Source: Streptomyces sp. R41
GTDB taxonomy: Bacteria > Actinomycetota > Actinomycetes > Streptomycetales > Streptomycetaceae
Length of the DNA: 64,000 nt
Direction of reading: 5' to 3'
Assembly: GCF_041053055.1 (NCBI RefSeq)
Contig: NZ_CP163443.1
Span: 7,485,001-7,549,000 of the forward strand
Program-made: the position numbers and the translations under genes
The notes under the pieces: generated by a model
Database searches by the model: none
What the model was told of the DNA's origin: nothing
Seen by the model: the letters and a program-made list of their open reading frames with translations, nothing else
In this document: piece by piece, positions 36,215-44,600 of the stretch
Layout: the number at the start of each line of letters is the position of its first letter
Numbering within the stretch: the first letter of the stretch is position 1

Positions 36215-37597
36215 CTACAGCTTCGTCCACGCCTCCGTCAGCACCTGACGGATGATCCCCTCGATCTCGTCGAAGGTCGACTGGTCGGAGATCAGCGGCG
36301 GCGACAGCTGGATGACCGGGTCACCGCGGTCGTCGGCGCGGCAGTAGAGGCCGTACTCGAAGAGCTTCTTGGAGACGAAGCCGTAGAGCACGCGCTCCGA
36401 CTCCTCGTCCGTGAAGGTCTCCTTGGTGGCCTTGTCCTTCACCAGCTCGATGCCGTAGAAGAAGCCATTGCCGCGGACGTCGCCGACGATCGGCAGGTCG
36501 TGCAGCTTCTGCAGCGTGGAGAGGAAGGCGCCCTCGTTGTCCAGCACGTGCTGGTTGAGGCCCTCGCGCTCGAAGATGTCGAGGTTGGTGAGCGCCACGG
36601 CCGCGGAGACCGGGTGGCCGCCGAAGGTGTAGCCGTGCAGGAAGGTGTTGTCGCCCTTGTAGAACGGCTCGGCGATGCGGTCCGAGACGATGGTGGCACC
36701 GATCGGGGAGTAGCCCGAGGTCATGCCCTTGGCGCAGGTGATGATGTCCGGGATGTAGCCGAACTTGTCGCAGGCGAACATCGTGCCGAGGCGGCCGAAG
36801 GCGCAGATGACCTCGTCCGAGACGAGCAGCACGTCGTACTGGTCGCAGATCTCGCGCACGCGCTGGAAGTAGCCGGGCGGCGGCGGGAAGCAGCCACCGG
36901 CGTTCTGCACCGGCTCGAGGAAGACCGCGGCGACGGTCTCCGGGCCCTCGAAGAGGATCTCCTGCTCGATCTGGTCGGCGGCCCAGCGGCCGAAGGCCTC
37001 CGGGTCGTCGCCGTGGATCGGGGCGCGGTAGATGTTCGTGTTCGGCACCTTGTGCGCGCCCGGGACGAGCGGCTCGAAGGGGGCCTTCAGGGCCGGCAGG
37101 CCGGTGATGGACAGGGCGCCCTGCGGGGTGCCGTGGTAGGCGACCGCGCGCGAGATGACCTTGTACTTCGTGTGGTTGCCGGTGAGCTTGTGGTACTGCT
37201 TCGCCAGCTTCCACGCGGTCTCGACGGCCTCGCCACCGCCCGTGGAGAAGAACACCTTGTTCAGGTCGCCCGGCGCGTAGTGCGCGAGGCGCTCGGCGAG
37301 TTCGACGGCCTTCGGGTGGGCGTAGGACCAGATCGGGAAGAAGGCCAGCTCCTGCGCCTGCTTGAACGCCGTCTCCGCGAGTTCGGTGCGGCCGTGGCCC
37401 GCCTGGACCACGAACAGGCCCGCGAGACCGTCGAGGTAGCGCTTGCCCTTGTCGTCGTAGATGTAGGTGCCCTCACCACGGACGATGGTGGGAACGGGCG
37501 CGTTCTCGTACGAGGACATGCGGGTGAAGTGCATCCACAAGTGGTCGTACGCGGTCTTGCTGAGGTCCTTGGTGCTCACGGCTATCGGGTTCCCCAC
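36215..37597 (-). CDS. class III aminotransferase, probable polyamine/diamine aminotransferase
   Basis: 460 aa. PLP-dependent class III fold: GGGEAVETAWKLAKQYH, VLLVSDEVICAFGRLG and the Lys in IITCAKGMTSGYSPIG. It overlaps lrp by 16 nt and is divergent from the aminobutyraldehyde dehydrogenase gene. The order aminotransferase-lrp-dehydrogenase-polyamine-binding protein matches the polyamine degradation locus of S. coelicolor (SCO5655-5658 from memory). The substrate, putrescine or related amines, is inferred from this context. Confidence 0.85.
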   Translation of the reverse strand: MGNPIAVSTKDLSKTAYDHLWMHFTRMSSYENAPVPTIVRGEGTYIYDDKGKRYLDGLAGLFVVQAGHGRTELAETAFKQAQELAFFPIWSYAHPKAVELAERLAHYAPGDLNKVFFSTGGGEAVETAWKLAKQYHKLTGNHTKYKVISRAVAYHGTPQGALSITGLPALKAPFEPLVPGAHKVPNTNIYRAPIHGDDPEAFGRWAADQIEQEILFEGPETVAAVFLEPVQNAGGCFPPPPGYFQRVREICDQYDVLLVSDEVICAFGRLGTMFACDKFGYIPDIITCAKGMTSGYSPIGATIVSDRIAEPFYKGDNTFLHGYTFGGHPVSAAVALTNLDIFEREGLNQHVLDNEGAFLSTLQKLHDLPIVGDVRGNGFFYGIELVKDKATKETFTDEESERVLYGFVSKKLFEYGLYCRADDRGDPVIQLSPPLISDQSTFDEIEGIIRQVLTEAWTKL

Positions 37598-38097
37598 ATG
37601 TAGGTCTGCTTCTTGAGCTTCAGGTAGACGAAGCTCTCGGTGGAGCGCACACCGGGCAGGGCCCGGATGCGTTTGTTGATGACGTCCAGCAGGTGGTCGT
37701 CGTCCTCGCAGACGATCTCGGCGAGGATGTCGAACGAGCCCGCGGTCATCACCACGTACTCGACTTCCGACATGGCAGTCAGCGCTTCGGCCACCGGGTC
37801 GAGGTCGCCCTCGACATTGATGCCCACCATCGCCTGCCTGCGGAAACCCACGGTGAGCGGGTCCGTGACGGCGACGATCTGCATCACGCCCTGGTCGAGC
37901 AGCTTCTGGACGCGCTGGCGCACGGCCGCCTCGGAGAGGCCGACGGCCTTGCCGATCGCGGCGTACGGACGGCGTCCGTCCTGCTGCAGCTGCTCGATGA
38001 TGGCGAGGGAGACGGCGTCCAACTGGGGACCGCCGTTCCTGGACTCGCGGGAGTCCCTGGGGTCTGCGCTTCGACTGGCCACGACCTCACTGTGCAC
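37582..38097 (-). CDS. Lrp/AsnC-family transcriptional regulator
   Basis: 171 aa from GTG 38097 (a TTG at 38118 is less likely). The helix-turn-helix is in IIEQLQQDGRRPYAAIGKAV and GLSEAAVRQRVQKL. The AsnC ligand domain is VGINVEGDLDPVAEAL and VMTAGSFDILAEIVCEDDD. It most likely controls the aminotransferase and the divergent dehydrogenase in response to a polyamine breakdown product. Confidence 0.9.
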   Translation of the reverse strand: MHSEVVASRSADPRDSRESRNGGPQLDAVSLAIIEQLQQDGRRPYAAIGKAVGLSEAAVRQRVQKLLDQGVMQIVAVTDPLTVGFRRQAMVGINVEGDLDPVAEALTAMSEVEYVVMTAGSFDILAEIVCEDDDHLLDVINKRIRALPGVRSTESFVYLKLKKQTYMWGTR

Positions 38098-38157
38098 GAC
38101 GTCTCGATAGTTCCGCAAGGCCGTAGCGATGAAATTCGTTGTTTACGAGTACGTGTC

Positions 38158-38171
38158 TTGCGGATTTCGCA
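38158..38171. promoter_or_regulatory. candidate Lrp-family operator
   Basis: The inverted repeat TGCG-GATTT-CGCA (inside TTGCGGATTTCGCA) lies between the divergent lrp and dehydrogenase genes, next to an A/T-rich patch (GAAATTCGTTGTTTACGAG). This layout is common for Lrp/AsnC sites. Binding is not shown. Confidence 0.4.
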
Positions 38172-38192
38172 GTTCTGGGGTGATCGGGGGTG

Positions 38193-38220
38193 TTGAAAAC
38201 GTGGGAGCACGGATTAGGGT
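38193..38220 (+). promoter_or_regulatory. promoter of the aminobutyraldehyde dehydrogenase gene
   Basis: TTGAAA (38193-38198), 16-nt spacer, TAGGGT (38215-38220) fit the Streptomyces HrdB pattern. A 7-bp hairpin CTCAGGT/ACCTGAG (38235-38241/38249-38255) follows in the leader. The GTG start is 65 nt downstream with an AGGAGG site. Confidence 0.65.
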
Positions 38221-38285
38221 GGGGTCTCAGGCATCTCAGGTAGTGGACACCTGAGTCGTTGGACATCCGACAGGAGGGCCGGGCA

Positions 38286-39725
38286 GTGAGCACCGAGCTG
38301 CGTCGTCTGCGCAATTACATCGACGGAGAGTTCCGCGATGCCGCCGATGGACGGACCACGGAGGTGGTCAATCCCGCGACCGGCGAGGCGTACGCGACCG
38401 CGCCGCTCTCCGGACAGGCGGACGTCGACGCCGCGATGGCGGCCGCCGCCTCGGCCTTCCCGGCCTGGCGCGACCAGACCCCGGCCGAGCGCCAGAAGGC
38501 CCTCCTGAAGATCGCGGACGCGTTCGAGGAGCGGGCCGAGGAGCTCATCGCGGCCGAGGTGGAGAACACCGGCAAGCCGATCGGGCTGACCCGGTCCGAG
38601 GAAATCCCGCCGATGGTGGACCAGATCCGCTTCTTCGCGGGCGCCGCCCGCATGCTCGAGGGCCGCTCGGCCGGCGAGTACATGGAGGGCATGACCTCGA
38701 TCGTCCGCCGCGAGCCGATCGGCGTCTGCGCCCAGGTCGCGCCGTGGAACTACCCGATGATGATGGCCGTATGGAAGTTCGCCCCGGCGCTGGCCGCGGG
38801 CAACACGGTCGTCCTGAAGCCGTCGGACACCACCCCGGCCTCCACCGTCCTGATCGCCGACATCATCGGCGGCATCCTCCCCAAGGGCGTCTTCAACGTC
38901 ATCTGCGGCGACCGCGACACCGGCCGCGCGATGGTCGAGCACCCGACCCCGGCGATGGCGTCCATCACCGGCTCGGTGCGCGCGGGCATGTCGGTCGCCG
39001 AGTCGGCGTCCAAGGACCTCAAGCGCGTCCACCTGGAGCTGGGCGGCAAGGCCCCGGTCGTCGTCTTCGAGGACACCGACATCGCCAAGGCCGTCGAGGA
39101 CATCTCGGTGGCGGGCTTCTTCAACGCGGGCCAGGACTGTACGGCCGCCACCCGCGTCCTGGTCCAGGAGTCCATCCACGACGAGTTCGTCGCCGCGCTC
39201 GCCAAGGCCGCCGCCGACACCAAGACCGGCCAGCCGGACGACGAGGACGTGCTCTACGGCCCGCTGAACAACCCGAACCAGCTCAAGCAGGTGACCGGGT
39301 TCATCGAGCGGCTGCCCGCCCACGCGAAGGTGGAGTCCGGTGGCCACCGGGTCGGTGAGAAGGGCTACTTCTACGCGCCGACCGTCGTCTCCGGCCTCAA
39401 GCAGGACGACGAGATCATCCAGAACGAGGTCTTCGGCCCGGTCATCACCGTCCAGTCCTTCACGGACGAGGCCCAGGCCATCGAGTGGGCCAACGGCGTC
39501 GACTACGCCCTCGCCTCCTCGGTGTGGACCAAGGACCACGGGCGCGCGATGCGCCTGTCGAAGTCGCTCGACTTCGGCTGCGTGTGGATCAACACCCACA
39601 TCCCGCTGGTCGCCGAGATGCCGCACGGCGGCTTCAAGAAGTCCGGCTACGGCAAGGACCTGTCGGCGTACGGCTTCGACGACTACACGCGCATCAAGCA
39701 CGTGATGACGTCGCTGGACGCGTAG
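38286..39725 (+). CDS. gamma-aminobutyraldehyde dehydrogenase-type aldehyde dehydrogenase
   Basis: 479 aa from GTG. NAD(P)-aldehyde dehydrogenase fold with [34 protein letters not shown] (general base Glu) and the catalytic Cys in [12 protein letters not shown]. Similarity of the start ([19 protein letters not shown]) and the context point to oxidation of 4-aminobutyraldehyde to GABA. It works after the aminotransferase encoded divergently. Confidence 0.9.
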   Translation: MSTELRRLRNYIDGEFRDAADGRTTEVVNPATGEAYATAPLSGQADVDAAMAAAASAFPAWRDQTPAERQKALLKIADAFEERAEELIAAEVENTGKPIGLTRSEEIPPMVDQIRFFAGAARMLEGRSAGEYMEGMTSIVRREPIGVCAQVAPWNYPMMMAVWKFAPALAAGNTVVLKPSDTTPASTVLIADIIGGILPKGVFNVICGDRDTGRAMVEHPTPAMASITGSVRAGMSVAESASKDLKRVHLELGGKAPVVVFEDTDIAKAVEDISVAGFFNAGQDCTAATRVLVQESIHDEFVAALAKAAADTKTGQPDDEDVLYGPLNNPNQLKQVTGFIERLPAHAKVESGGHRVGEKGYFYAPTVVSGLKQDDEIIQNEVFGPVITVQSFTDEAQAIEWANGVDYALASSVWTKDHGRAMRLSKSLDFGCVWINTHIPLVAEMPHGGFKKSGYGKDLSAYGFDDYTRIKHVMTSLDA

Positions 39726-39743
39726 TCCGTACGGCGTGCACCG

Positions 39744-39782
39744 CGCGGCCCCGGACGGGAGTTGATCCCGTCCGGGGCCGCG
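39744..39782. terminator. strong bidirectional terminator
   Basis: A 17-bp perfect stem (39744-39760 with 39766-39782) around a GTTGA loop. It lies between the dehydrogenase gene and the convergent secreted-protein gene. Confidence 0.8.
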
Positions 39783-39803
39783 GTGTTCCCCCCTCCGCGG
39801 TGG

Positions 39804-40415
39804 TCAGGCGTTCTCGATGCCGATGCTGCTGGTCAGGGAGGGCAGCTCAGGCGCGCCGGACTTACCGGGAGTGCCGGGCTCTCCGGGCCTGATGTGCTGG
39901 GTCGTGCCCGACTCGGGGCCCTCGCCCGGCCTAGGCAGCGGCGGCAGGTCGGCGGGGTTCGGGAAGGTGATGCCGACCTTCTCCAGGATGGAGCCGCACG
40001 CCTTCAGGGCCTTCTTGTAGCCGGACGACGTCGGGTCGAAGTCCCCGCCGGTGACCTTCACGTTCAGCAGGACGTGACCCTCGTCGTCCTTGGTGGCGTG
40101 GAAGTCGGGGAAGGTCGACCGGCCCTGCTCGCGCATGCACGCGGCGAAGTCGTCGTTCGCGGCGTTGAGGTCGTCCGGCGCGTTGGCGGTCGGCTTGTAC
40201 GCCACCGCGAAGCCCGTCCCCTTGGGGGGCGCGGTGTGCTTGCCCTTGCCTTTCTCCTGGACGACGGACACGCCGGAGACGACGGTCTCGTGGGACTTGG
40301 CGGTCGACGTGCCGGACGTCTGGGCGGCCGTCGCGCTGACCGTGCCGAGTGCGGCGGCCGTCAGGACGGCGACGCCCAGGGCGAGCCGCTGCGACCGGGT
40401 CGCCAGAGCACGCAT
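39804..40415 (-). CDS. secreted protein with ACMREQG motif
   Basis: 203 aa from ATG 40415 with AGGAGG. A signal peptide (RLALGVAVLTAAALGTVSATA) precedes a Lys/Gly-rich linker. A domain follows with FAACMREQGRSTFPDFHATK and YKKALKACGSILEKV. This two-Cys ACMRexG pattern occurs in many Streptomyces secreted proteins next to two-component systems and efflux genes. The function is unknown. It is divergent from the response regulator gene. Confidence 0.75.
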   Translation of the reverse strand: MRALATRSQRLALGVAVLTAAALGTVSATAAQTSGTSTAKSHETVVSGVSVVQEKGKGKHTAPPKGTGFAVAYKPTANAPDDLNAANDDFAACMREQGRSTFPDFHATKDDEGHVLLNVKVTGGDFDPTSSGYKKALKACGSILEKVGITFPNPADLPPLPRPGEGPESGTTQHIRPGEPGTPGKSGAPELPSLTSSIGIENA

Positions 40416-40456
40416 GGGTTCCTCCTGGTGTGTGCGGGTGGTGCTGACACCACTCA

Positions 40457-40478
40457 CGTAACCGCCCGGGCGGTTACG
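40457..40478. promoter_or_regulatory. 22-bp perfect palindrome, candidate response-regulator operator
   Basis: CGTAACCGCCC/GGGCGGTTACG is a perfect 22-bp palindrome between the divergent secreted-protein and response-regulator genes. A further half site TAACCGCCCG lies at 40508-40517, just before the regulator gene. This suggests that the regulator controls both genes. Confidence 0.6.
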
Positions 40479-40535
40479 GCACGGGAACGGTCGCCCTTAC
40501 CTCCGTGTAACCGCCCGCCCGCCACACTGACCGGC

Positions 40536-41192
40536 ATGCGTGTGCTGGTGGTCGAGGACCACGAAGAGCTCGCCGAGACCGTGGCCGCCGGGCTGCGCCG
40601 GGAGGGCATGGCGGTCGACCTAGCCCTGGACGGGCCCACCGCGCTGGAGCGCGCCGACGTCAACGGCTACGACGTCGTCGTACTCGACCGCGATCTGCCC
40701 GGCATCCACGGCGACCAGGTGTGCCGGACGCTGGCCGCGGGTGACAGCCGGGCACGGGTGCTGATGCTCACCGCGTCCGGGACGGTGGCCGACCGGGTCG
40801 CGGGGCTCGGGCTCGGCGCCGACGACTATCTCCCGAAGCCGTTCGCGTTCGCCGAACTCGTCGCGCGGATACGGGCTCTGGCGCGCCGTGCGCAGCCCGC
40901 GCTGCCCCCTGTCCTCGTCCGCGGCGAGCTGCGGCTCGACCCGGCGCGGCGGCAGGCGACCCGGTGCGGCAGCGGACTCGCCCTCAGCCCCAAGGAGTTC
41001 GCCGTGCTCGAACTCCTGCTGGCCGCGCAGGGCGCCGTCGTCTCCACCGAGGATCTCCTGGAGAGGGCCTGGGACGAGGCGGCCGATCCCTTCAGCCAGA
41101 CCGTGAAGGTGACGGTGAGCCGCCTGCGCCGCAAGCTGGGGGAGCCGCCGCTGATCGAGACGGTGGACCGGGCGGGGTATCGGATCCGATGA
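40536..41192 (+). CDS. two-component response regulator (OmpR type)
   Basis: 218 aa. Receiver domain with acidic VVEDHEELAE, phospho-acceptor Asp in VVVLDRDLPG and Lys in DYLPKPFAFAEL. The C-terminal winged helix (LSPKEFAVLELLLAAQGAVV; VTVSRLRRKLGEPPLIETV) is intact. The stop TGA overlaps an ATG at 41189 that would open the sensor kinase gene. It probably binds the 40457-40478 palindrome. Confidence 0.93.
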   Translation: MRVLVVEDHEELAETVAAGLRREGMAVDLALDGPTALERADVNGYDVVVLDRDLPGIHGDQVCRTLAAGDSRARVLMLTASGTVADRVAGLGLGADDYLPKPFAFAELVARIRALARRAQPALPPVLVRGELRLDPARRQATRCGSGLALSPKEFAVLELLLAAQGAVVSTEDLLERAWDEAADPFSQTVKVTVSRLRRKLGEPPLIETVDRAGYRIR

Positions 41193-41199
41193 CGCGTCA

Positions 41200-42681
41200 A
41201 TGGGGCAGGCCGCGTGGGTCGTTGGGCTCACCGGGCGTTCCGGGTTCGCCGTTGGGCTCGTCGGGCGTCCGGCGTTGGCCGTTGGGCTCGTCGGGTGTCC
41301 GGCGTTGGCCGTTGGGCTCGTCGGGTGTCCGGCGTTGGCCGTTGGGCTCGTCGGGTGTCCGGCGTTGGCCGTGGGCTTGCCGCGCGGAAGGGGTTGGCCA
41401 TTGGACTCGCCGGGTGGCCGGGGTCGGCCGTTGAACTCGCTGCGCGGCCTGCGGTGGCCGTTGGACGCGTCACGCCTTTGGCGGTGGTTGATCCTGCGCG
41501 GGCCGCGCAGCATCCGCTGGCGGCTGACACTGCTCTACGGCGCGCTGTTCATGCTGGCCGGGGCGGCGCTGCTCGGCTTCACCTACCTCCTGGCGTCGCA
41601 GACCAAGCCGTCGGGGACCATCAGCTCGATCGAGGGGCCGGGGCTGCCGGGGAGTGCGGGCTCGCCCAGCCCCGATCCGCCCACGCTCACGACGTACGCC
41701 GAGGCCCTGCGCGCCGACCAGCTGCACCAGTTGCTGGTCGAGGCGGGCATCGCGCTGGCCGTGATGACGTTCGCGTCGGTGGCCCTCGGCTGGCTGATGG
41801 CCGGACGTGTCCTCGCGCCGCTGCGCACGATGACCGCCGCCGCCCGGCGGATCTCCGCGGACAATCTCCGCCAGCGCCTCGCGATGCCCGGTCCCGACGA
41901 CGAACTCAAGGCGATGGCGGACACCTTCGACGACGTACTGGCGCGTCTGGAGGGCGCGTTCGAGGCGCAGAAGCAGTTCGTCGCCAACGCCTCGCACGAG
42001 CTGCGCACACCGCTCACCCTCCAGCAGACGATCGTGGACGTCGCCCTCGCCGACCCCGACGCCTGCGTGGAGACCCTGCGAGCCGCCTGTCTGCGGGTGC
42101 GGGCCGCGGGCCAGGAGCAGGAACGGCTCATCGACGCGCTGCTGACGCTGGCGCGCAGCCAACAGGGGGTTCAGCGGCGGGAGTTCGTGGACCTGGCGGA
42201 GGTCGTCCGCGAGCGACTGCCGGAAGGCCGGCCGGAGAACGCGGGCGGGCGGCTGGTCGAGGCCGAGCTCAACTCCGCGCCCGTACTCGGGGATCCGCAG
42301 CTCATCGAGCGGCTGGTGGTCAACCTCACGGACAACGCCGTACGGCACAACCACCCCGAGAGCGAGGAGAGTTGGGTCCGCCTGTGGACCGGGGTGGAAG
42401 GCGGACAGCCCGTCCTGCGGATCGCCAACACCGGTCCCGTGATCCCGCCCGACCAGGTGACCGGGCTCTTCCAGCCGTTCCGCCGCCTCGGCGCCGAACG
42501 GGTCCGCGGGCGCGACGGCCTGGGCCTGGGCCTCTCCATCGTCGCGGCCGTCACCGTCGCACATCGCGGCAGGGTCGAGGCGTGGCCACTCGCGGACGGC
42601 GGCCTGAGTGTGAAGGTGACGCTCCCGAGGTACGCACCGACTCATGCGCCACCGGTCGCCATGGGGCGCCGTACGACCTGA
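41200..42681 (+). CDS. sensor histidine kinase with repeat-encoded, frame-ambiguous N-terminus
   Basis: 493 aa if read from ATG 41200. The body from about residue 100 is a regular kinase: membrane segments LTLLYGALFMLAGAALLGF and AGIALAVMTFASVALGWLMA, HAMP, the HisKA box NASHELRTPLTLQQ, and the ATPase blocks NLTDNAVRHN and GLGLGLSIV. The first 95 residues come from 30-bp repeats. The start coupled to the regulator (ATG 41189) is in another frame and stops at 41434. Adding one T near 41372 would join it to the kinase (497 aa). See findings. Confidence 0.85.
   Translation: MGQAAWVVGLTGRSGFAVGLVGRPALAVGLVGCPALAVGLVGCPALAVGLVGCPALAVGLPRGRGWPLDSPGGRGRPLNSLRGLRWPLDASRLWRWLILRGPRSIRWRLTLLYGALFMLAGAALLGFTYLLASQTKPSGTISSIEGPGLPGSAGSPSPDPPTLTTYAEALRADQLHQLLVEAGIALAVMTFASVALGWLMAGRVLAPLRTMTAAARRISADNLRQRLAMPGPDDELKAMADTFDDVLARLEGAFEAQKQFVANASHELRTPLTLQQTIVDVALADPDACVETLRAACLRVRAAGQEQERLIDALLTLARSQQGVQRREFVDLAEVVRERLPEGRPENAGGRLVEAELNSAPVLGDPQLIERLVVNLTDNAVRHNHPESEESWVRLWTGVEGGQPVLRIANTGPVIPPDQVTGLFQPFRRLGAERVRGRDGLGLGLSIVAAVTVAHRGRVEAWPLADGGLSVKVTLPRYAPTHAPPVAMGRRTT
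41221..41489 (+). repeat. array of about nine degenerate 30-bp tandem repeats
   Basis: The unit is GTTGGGCTCGTCGGGTGTCC plus GGCGTTGGCC. Copies at 41281, 41311 and 41341 are identical and 41251 differs by one base. 41221 and the units after 41400 are degenerate. The unit at 41371-41399 has 29 bases, lacking one T of GTTGGG. Confidence 0.9.
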
Positions 42682-42782
42682 TCAGCCCTCTGCCAACTGA
42701 TCGACAGGGTGTCGGGTCGCGGGACGACCGCTCGACGCAGCGTCCATTGTCCGGCCATGGGCGGCGGCGGCATGCTGCCCGG

Positions 42783-43973
42783 GTGCCAGTGATTCGGAAG
42801 ACCTCGCCCCTGTCCCGCCGGTCCCTGCTGCGCGCCCTCGGCGGTGGTGCCGCGCTCGGCGCCCTGGCCGGATGTGGGGTGCCCGCCGCGTACGTGTCAC
42901 CCGGCGACCGGGCCGGGGCCGACCACTCCGCCCGCGACAAGCGGCTGACGTGGGCGAACTGGCCGCTGTACATCGACACCGACGACAAGGACACCACGAA
43001 GCGGCCCACGCTGGAGGCCTTCGAGAAGCGCACCGGGATCTCCGTCGACTACATCGAGGAGATCAACGACAACGACGAGTTCTTCGGGAAGATCAGCCCG
43101 TCCCTGATGAACCACCAGCAGACGGGCCGCGATCTGATCGTCATCAGCGACTGGATGTGCGCGCGCTTCGTCCGCCTCGGATGGGTCCAGGAGATGGACC
43201 GGGCCAAGCAGCCGAACGTCACCAAGTACCTTGACCCGCTGCTGCGTTCGCCCGCCTTCGACCCGGGGCGCAAGTCCTCCGTGCCGTGGCAGTCGGGCAT
43301 CACCGGCATCGCGTACAACCGCCGTAAGGTCGGCCGCGAGATCAAGCACGTCTCCGACCTGTGGGCCGACGACCTCAAGGGCAGGGTCACCCTTCTCTCC
43401 GGCCTGGACGAGGCGTTCGCGCTGCTGATGCAGGGAAACGGCGTCGACATCACCAAGTGGACGGCGGACGACTTCCACCAGGTCTGCGACCAGGTCGAGA
43501 AGCACGTGCGCAACGGCCGGATCCGGCGCTTCACGGGCAACGACTACATCAAGGACCTCTCCAGCGGCGACGTCCTGGCCTGCCAGGCGTACTCCGGTGA
43601 CGTGATCCAGCTCCAGGCCGACGACCCCGACATCCGCTTCGTCGTCCCCGAGGAGGGCGCCGAGCTGTGGGCCGAGTCGCTGATGATCCCCAACCTGGCC
43701 CGTCACAAGGCCAATGCGGAGCAGCTCATCGACTACTACTACGAGCCGGAGGTGGCCGCCGAGCTGGCCGCCTGGGTCAACTACGTCTGCCCCGTCCCCG
43801 CGGCCCAGGACGTCCTCGCCTCCTCCAAGGACAAGGACACCGCCGCCCTCGCCGAGGACCCGCTGATCTTCCCCGACGCCACCATGCGCAGGCGGCTCGC
43901 CATCGCCCGCGACATCACGTCCGGCGAACGCACGGAGTTCGCCAAGCGCTGGAACGCGCTCGCGGGGCTTTGA
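42783..43973 (+). CDS. potD: polyamine (spermidine/putrescine) ABC transporter substrate-binding lipoprotein, Tat type
   Basis: 396 aa from GTG. A twin-arginine signal (LSRRSLLRALGGGAALGAL) ends in the lipobox LAGC. The mature part is PotD-like (LTWANWPLYIDTDDKDTTKR; VPWQSGITGIAYNRRKVG). No potA, potB or potC gene follows in this window, so its membrane partners lie elsewhere. It belongs with the aminotransferase/dehydrogenase genes, now separated from them by the two-component genes. Confidence 0.88.
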   Translation: MPVIRKTSPLSRRSLLRALGGGAALGALAGCGVPAAYVSPGDRAGADHSARDKRLTWANWPLYIDTDDKDTTKRPTLEAFEKRTGISVDYIEEINDNDEFFGKISPSLMNHQQTGRDLIVISDWMCARFVRLGWVQEMDRAKQPNVTKYLDPLLRSPAFDPGRKSSVPWQSGITGIAYNRRKVGREIKHVSDLWADDLKGRVTLLSGLDEAFALLMQGNGVDITKWTADDFHQVCDQVEKHVRNGRIRRFTGNDYIKDLSSGDVLACQAYSGDVIQLQADDPDIRFVVPEEGAELWAESLMIPNLARHKANAEQLIDYYYEPEVAAELAAWVNYVCPVPAAQDVLASSKDKDTAALAEDPLIFPDATMRRRLAIARDITSGERTEFAKRWNALAGL

Positions 43974-43988
43974 CGGGACAGTCGCCAT

Positions 43989-44042
43989 GGTGACGAGGAT
44001 TTTTGGTTGGCACTTGGGCGTGCCACCAGCACCAAGATCACC
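43989..44042. terminator. nested hairpin between convergent genes
   Basis: TGGCAC/GTGCCA (44008-44013/44020-44025) forms an inner stem. TTGGT/ACCAA and GGTGA/TCACC can extend it with bulges. It lies after potD. Confidence 0.45.
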
Positions 44043-44115
44043 AAGGAGACCAGAGGGGCCCCTTGGGATCCAGGCTTCTCGGCCCAGGACACCGGCCGCA
44101 TACGGGCACACCCGC

Positions 44116-44583
44116 TCAGGAGCGGCGTCCGCGCAGGGTCCGCCAGGCGTCGCCGACCGCGTCCTCGGACCGCATCCACCAGTACTCCAGCTTGTCCCGC
44201 ACGGTTGTCCGCACCATCTGCCACTTGAACCACGGCGGCAGCTTCCGGAACGGCACGAAGGTCAGGGTGTCCCTGATGGCGTTCTCGGCGAAGCCGCCGG
44301 GGCCCTCGACGCGCAGCGCGGCGTACAGCTCCGGCGTCAGCTCGCCGTTGAGTCGCGCCACAGCACCCGCCGCGGTGAACGCGAACCCTCGCTGATCGCG
44401 GTCCGGCAACTGCATCGCCCTGACGATCCGCGGCGAGGCCTCGGCCGGCGTGCAGTTGAAAGCCAGCCCGATGGCCGCCGTGCCGAGAGATCTTTCGTCG
44501 CGTTCATACGCCGCGTCCCAATCGGCCGGGTCGTTGACGCGCAGCAGGGTTTCGCCGCGCTCCCAGTCCCACTCGGCCGCCAT
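44116..44583 (-). CDS. hypothetical protein, tandem paralogue B
   Basis: 155 aa with a GGGGAG site before ATG 44583. It is clearly related to the next gene upstream: both share WDWE, IGLAFN, ASPRIVRAMQLPD, QRGFAFTAAGA and LTPELYAALR in the same order. The helical pattern (RGFAFTAAGAVARLNGELTP) resembles HEAT-like immunity proteins of polymorphic toxin loci. I know no named family. No membrane segment or signal peptide is seen. Confidence 0.7.
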   Translation of the reverse strand: MAAEWDWERGETLLRVNDPADWDAAYERDERSLGTAAIGLAFNCTPAEASPRIVRAMQLPDRDQRGFAFTAAGAVARLNGELTPELYAALRVEGPGGFAENAIRDTLTFVPFRKLPPWFKWQMVRTTVRDKLEYWWMRSEDAVGDAWRTLRGRRS

Positions 44584-44600
44584 GCCAGACTCTCCCCTTG

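Noticed and set aside
37582..38118. Lrp gene beginning at the TTG at 38118
   Set aside because: The GTG at 38097 gives the more natural N-terminus, and the TTG has no ribosome-binding site.
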